This document shows, piece after piece, positions 6,189 to 8,229 of a stretch of DNA of 8,229 nt (positions within the stretch are counted from its first letter, which is position 1; each line of letters starts with the position of its first letter). The translations under genes were made by a program, and so were the position numbers. The notes under the pieces were generated by a model. That model ran no database searches. It had not been told where the DNA came from and saw nothing but the letters and a program-made list of their open reading frames with translations. This stretch comes from JAWXVE01 sp044425555 (GTDB taxonomy: Bacteria > Bacillota > Clostridia > Lachnospirales > Lachnospiraceae), in contig JAWXVF010000120.1 in the NCBI GenBank assembly GCA_044425555.1, forward strand, positions 1 to 8,229, in the 5' to 3' direction.

Positions 6189-6461
6189 TTAAAAAATCTC
6201 CTCTCTACACCCAAATAACAAGGCTCTAAGGGTTTCATTTAATTCCTTATGATTAGCTTTCTCCCGATGTTCATATAAATAAGCCACGCAATAAAGCATG
6301 GCTATTTTCATAGTATGATCTTGTTTCCATTTACGAATATCATCACTTCGAATCATAGAAAGACACAACTTCTGTGCACTCTTAATCAACTCCTTAATCA
6401 GTGCATCCTCTTCCTCAAACTCTACTCGCAAATATTGTTTTGTTTCTTTCAACGATAACAT
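6189..6461 (-). CDS. Head-tail connector protein, gp6-like (DNA packaging)
   Basis: This small helical protein of 90 residues matches the HK97 gp6 / SPP1 gp15 connector family, which forms a ring under the portal and extends the DNA channel. It opens with LSLKETKQYLRVEFEEEDALI, typical of the family: a short helix, then an acidic stretch followed by DALIKELIKSAQ. A second helical segment with YCVAYLYEHREKA also fits the usual pattern. It starts 11 bases after the capsid stop codon, with AAGGGG spanning the junction as its ribosome site. The next gene begins directly after its stop codon, so the two are probably translationally coupled. Family and position agree. The exact subfamily could only be settled by a profile search. 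Confidence 0.88.
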   Translation of the reverse strand: MLSLKETKQYLRVEFEEEDALIKELIKSAQKLCLSMIRSDDIRKWKQDHTMKIAMLYCVAYLYEHREKANHKELNETLRALLFGCREEIF

Positions 6462-6472
6462 CGTTTTCCCCT

Positions 6473-7657
6473 TTACTTCGTAGAGGTAGTTGCTGCTTTG
6501 GCTACCTTTACAATCTGCACCGCTTCTGGCAAGATTAACTTTCCATCCACTCTCTCTTTTGCCACATATCCAATCATTCCATTCCCTGCAAACAATTCTG
6601 TTAATTGCTTAAAGGAACGAGTCCCACGATCTCCAATGTTATAATAACGATAATCTCCAAAAGAAAACGCATCCTCTGGTGCAAATTGGGAGGTATGAAT
6701 TGGATAACCCATTAACTTATCAGGCTCCCCTGCAAGAAGAGATGGTTGCCACATATAGGCTCCATTGCTATCTTTTAACTTTCGAACACTTGCAATCAAT
6801 TGATCATTGATTAAAAAAGAGGCATTTTTTCGGTAAACTCTCTTTAAGGCATAAATCACATTTAATACTGCATCTGCACTAAGAGTCGTTACTGTATCTG
6901 ACACCACTCCTCCACCTGTTTGTGCAAACAAACCAAGAGGTCTTCCAGTACCATTCCCATTTAAGAACGCATCTTCTTCTGCATTAGCTAGTGCCTCTGC
7001 AAACTTCGTAATCAAGTAATTCTCCAAACCAAAGGATTCATCATATAACAATTCTTCTGTTACCTTAACCGCAACGTGTAATTTATGAGCATCTAATAAC
7101 ACTTGATCAAAAGTAGCATCACTAAAACTTAAAGCCTCCCCTTCTTCAATCCAAGCCGCAGTTGGTTTCGTAGCAGCAATGTTAATTCTATGTTCTCCAC
7201 TAGTTGGAATCAGCGTTGCTAAACTACGCATAATATTAAAATCTTCTAATGCCGTAATCAGACGTTTATCATATTCCACTGGGACTAAATACCCACCATC
7301 TGTATCCACGCCTTCTTGTAATACATTGGAGATTTGCTTGAAATTCGTACGCAGTGCGGTTAACATCCCCTCTTTATATTCCTTAGAGGCTCTTCCTGTT
7401 TTTCCCTCCATTTTCTCTCCCATAGGAGCGGTTACAATTGGTGTGTTCACTGGCATACTCAGTTGCTTTTCTAAATTTTCTGCTCGCTCCAATCTTGCAA
7501 TCTCCTTACTATAGGCTTCAATTTCTACCTCCATCTTAGTATAAGTAGCATCGTCCTCTGCACTCAAAGTGCCATTCGTGGTTCTATGGCTATCTAAGAA
7601 TGCCTTTGCACTCTCCCATACCCCGTTTCTTTTTTCCCTTAATTGTTGTAAATTCAT
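6473..7657 (-). CDS. HK97-fold major capsid protein
   Basis: This is the shell subunit of the phage head, 394 residues, a usual length for the family. Residues 1 to about 65 are charged and heptad-like, matching the delta (scaffolding) domain. After a variable linker, the mature fold probably begins near residues 105-118, before DTDGGYLVP. Hallmarks are the E-loop region around 165-190 (AAWIEEGEALSFSDATF) and FLNGNGTGRPLGLF at 231-244, which corresponds to the LLNGDGTG-type segment of HK97 gp5. The C-terminal part around 330-380 resembles the family's A-domain and P-domain strands. The ATG is set by GGAGG a few bases upstream. No separate scaffold gene is seen between protease and capsid, which fits the fused delta domain. 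The cleavage site is inferred from family behaviour, not from a visible motif. The E-loop tip has no lysine, so HK97-style covalent crosslinking looks unlikely. Confidence 0.96.
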   Translation of the reverse strand: MNLQQLREKRNGVWESAKAFLDSHRTTNGTLSAEDDATYTKMEVEIEAYSKEIARLERAENLEKQLSMPVNTPIVTAPMGEKMEGKTGRASKEYKEGMLTALRTNFKQISNVLQEGVDTDGGYLVPVEYDKRLITALEDFNIMRSLATLIPTSGEHRINIAATKPTAAWIEEGEALSFSDATFDQVLLDAHKLHVAVKVTEELLYDESFGLENYLITKFAEALANAEEDAFLNGNGTGRPLGLFAQTGGGVVSDTVTTLSADAVLNVIYALKRVYRKNASFLINDQLIASVRKLKDSNGAYMWQPSLLAGEPDKLMGYPIHTSQFAPEDAFSFGDYRYYNIGDRGTRSFKQLTELFAGNGMIGYVAKERVDGKLILPEAVQIVKVAKAATTSTK

Positions 7658-7672
7658 ATCATTTCCTCCATT

Positions 7673-8229
7673 TTATATGTGTTTTTTAATGAGTTCCAAT
7701 CGGTGATACAGCTCCTCCACCTTACGTTCATTAGATGGTTGACTAAATTTATTAAGTAAACTATTGGTCGCCTCTGCTCGTTTGTACATCATAGTACGAA
7801 TAGGAGTATCTTCCTCATTACCACAGTCACTTTCCATCATTTCATCTACAAATCCTAGCTCCATGGCACTATGAACGTTCATCCATGTTTCATTATCCAT
7901 AAGCGTTGCAAGTTTCCCTCTTTCCATACCAGTCTTAATTTCATAGGCATTTAAAATACTCTCCTTTACTTCATCAAGCATAGCCATTGCTCGTTTCATA
8001 TCAGACTTCTCCCCAAAAGCTATGGTCATTGGATTGTGGATCATCAGCATAGAAACAGGAGACATAATTACCTTATTACCTGCCATTGCAATCACAGATG
8101 CTGCACTGGCTGCAATCCCATCAATTTTAATCGTAACATGGCCTTTGTAATTTAGAAGCATATTATAGATTCTTGCGGCCGCAATACAATCTCCTCCTGG
8201 AGAGTTAATCCATACCGTAGATCTCCCCC
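7673..8229 (-). CDS. ClpP-type prohead (head maturation) protease, N-terminus outside window
   Basis: This serine protease of the ClpP/S14 fold is used by HK97-type phages to trim the capsid protein and other prohead parts during head maturation. The reading frame stays open to the right window edge, so 184 C-terminal residues are visible and the start lies outside. An internal ATG at 8159-8161 is not the true start, because the conserved NSPGGD motif (visible residues 8-13) lies upstream of it. Ser41 in GIAAS matches the ClpP nucleophile and His64 in MIHNP the catalytic histidine; their spacing of 23 is close to ClpP's 25. The third acid is probably Asp111 or Glu113 in DNETW, just before a LGFVDE motif typical of the family. 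The charged C-terminal tail is not part of the core fold. The capsid gene follows after 15 bases, the normal protease-capsid order. I infer that a portal gene precedes it outside the window. Confidence 0.93.
   Translation of the reverse strand, partial: GRSTVWINSPGGDCIAAARIYNMLLNYKGHVTIKIDGIAASAASVIAMAGNKVIMSPVSMLMIHNPMTIAFGEKSDMKRAMAMLDEVKESILNAYEIKTGMERGKLATLMDNETWMNVHSAMELGFVDEMMESDCGNEEDTPIRTMMYKRAEATNSLLNKFSQPSNERKVEELYHRLELIKKHI

Noticed and set aside
7179..7514. 111-codon open frame on the plus strand
   Set aside because: Antisense to the well-supported capsid gene, with no Shine-Dalgarno or family resemblance.
8175..8182. NotI site (GCGGCCGC) in AT-rich DNA, possible cloning scar
   Set aside because: It lies within the conserved Ala-Ala-Ala stretch after the NSPGG motif of the protease, where such codons are expected.

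Overview
The window is a stretch of tailed-phage (probably prophage) late morphogenesis genes. Every gene I can support lies on the minus strand, so the biological order runs from high to low coordinates. The DNA is AT-rich, Shine-Dalgarno sites of the AAAGGAGG type stand before almost every gene, and the head and tail proteins look like those of phages of low-GC Bacillota. Gut Clostridia of the Lachnospiraceae type are my best guess for the host. That host call is inference from protein style; no host gene, integrase or attachment site is present.

Head module (about 8229 to 5444): a ClpP-type prohead protease cut by the window edge, an HK97-fold major capsid protein, a gp6-like head-tail connector, a head closure/adaptor protein and an HK97 gp10-like neck protein. 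Tail module (about 5451 to 1): a probable tail terminator, a phi13-type major tail protein, a tail assembly chaperone with a -1 frameshift extension (G and GT products), a 905-residue tape measure protein, a 120-residue small tail protein where a distal tail protein is usually encoded, and the first 253 codons of a baseplate hub/Tal-like protein that starts with TTG and runs off the left edge. No tail sheath or second tube gene lies between chaperone and tube genes, so a long non-contractile tail (siphovirus) is most likely.

The genes are packed with short gaps or overlaps (8 and 20 nt overlaps, one stop codon abutting a start codon, one ATGA overlap). This fits one polycistronic late transcript with translational coupling. 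No promoter was seen. The one clear break is a terminator-like hairpin with nine T between the chaperone and tape measure genes. All genes with visible starts before it use ATG, and the three after it use GTG, GTG and TTG.

I see no new defence or mobile system; this is essentially a standard phage structural module. The points most worth a second look are the A9 slip site with its tightly bounded frameshift window and adjacent 7-bp tandem repeat, the hairpin before the tape measure gene, an unbroken 11-residue hydrophobic register across the C-terminal third of the tape measure protein, an in-frame acidic extension beyond the major tail protein stop, and the unusual small protein in the distal-tail position. 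No tRNA, rRNA, CRISPR array, insertion sequence or host gene was seen. No stretch longer than about 50 bases lacks a gene.
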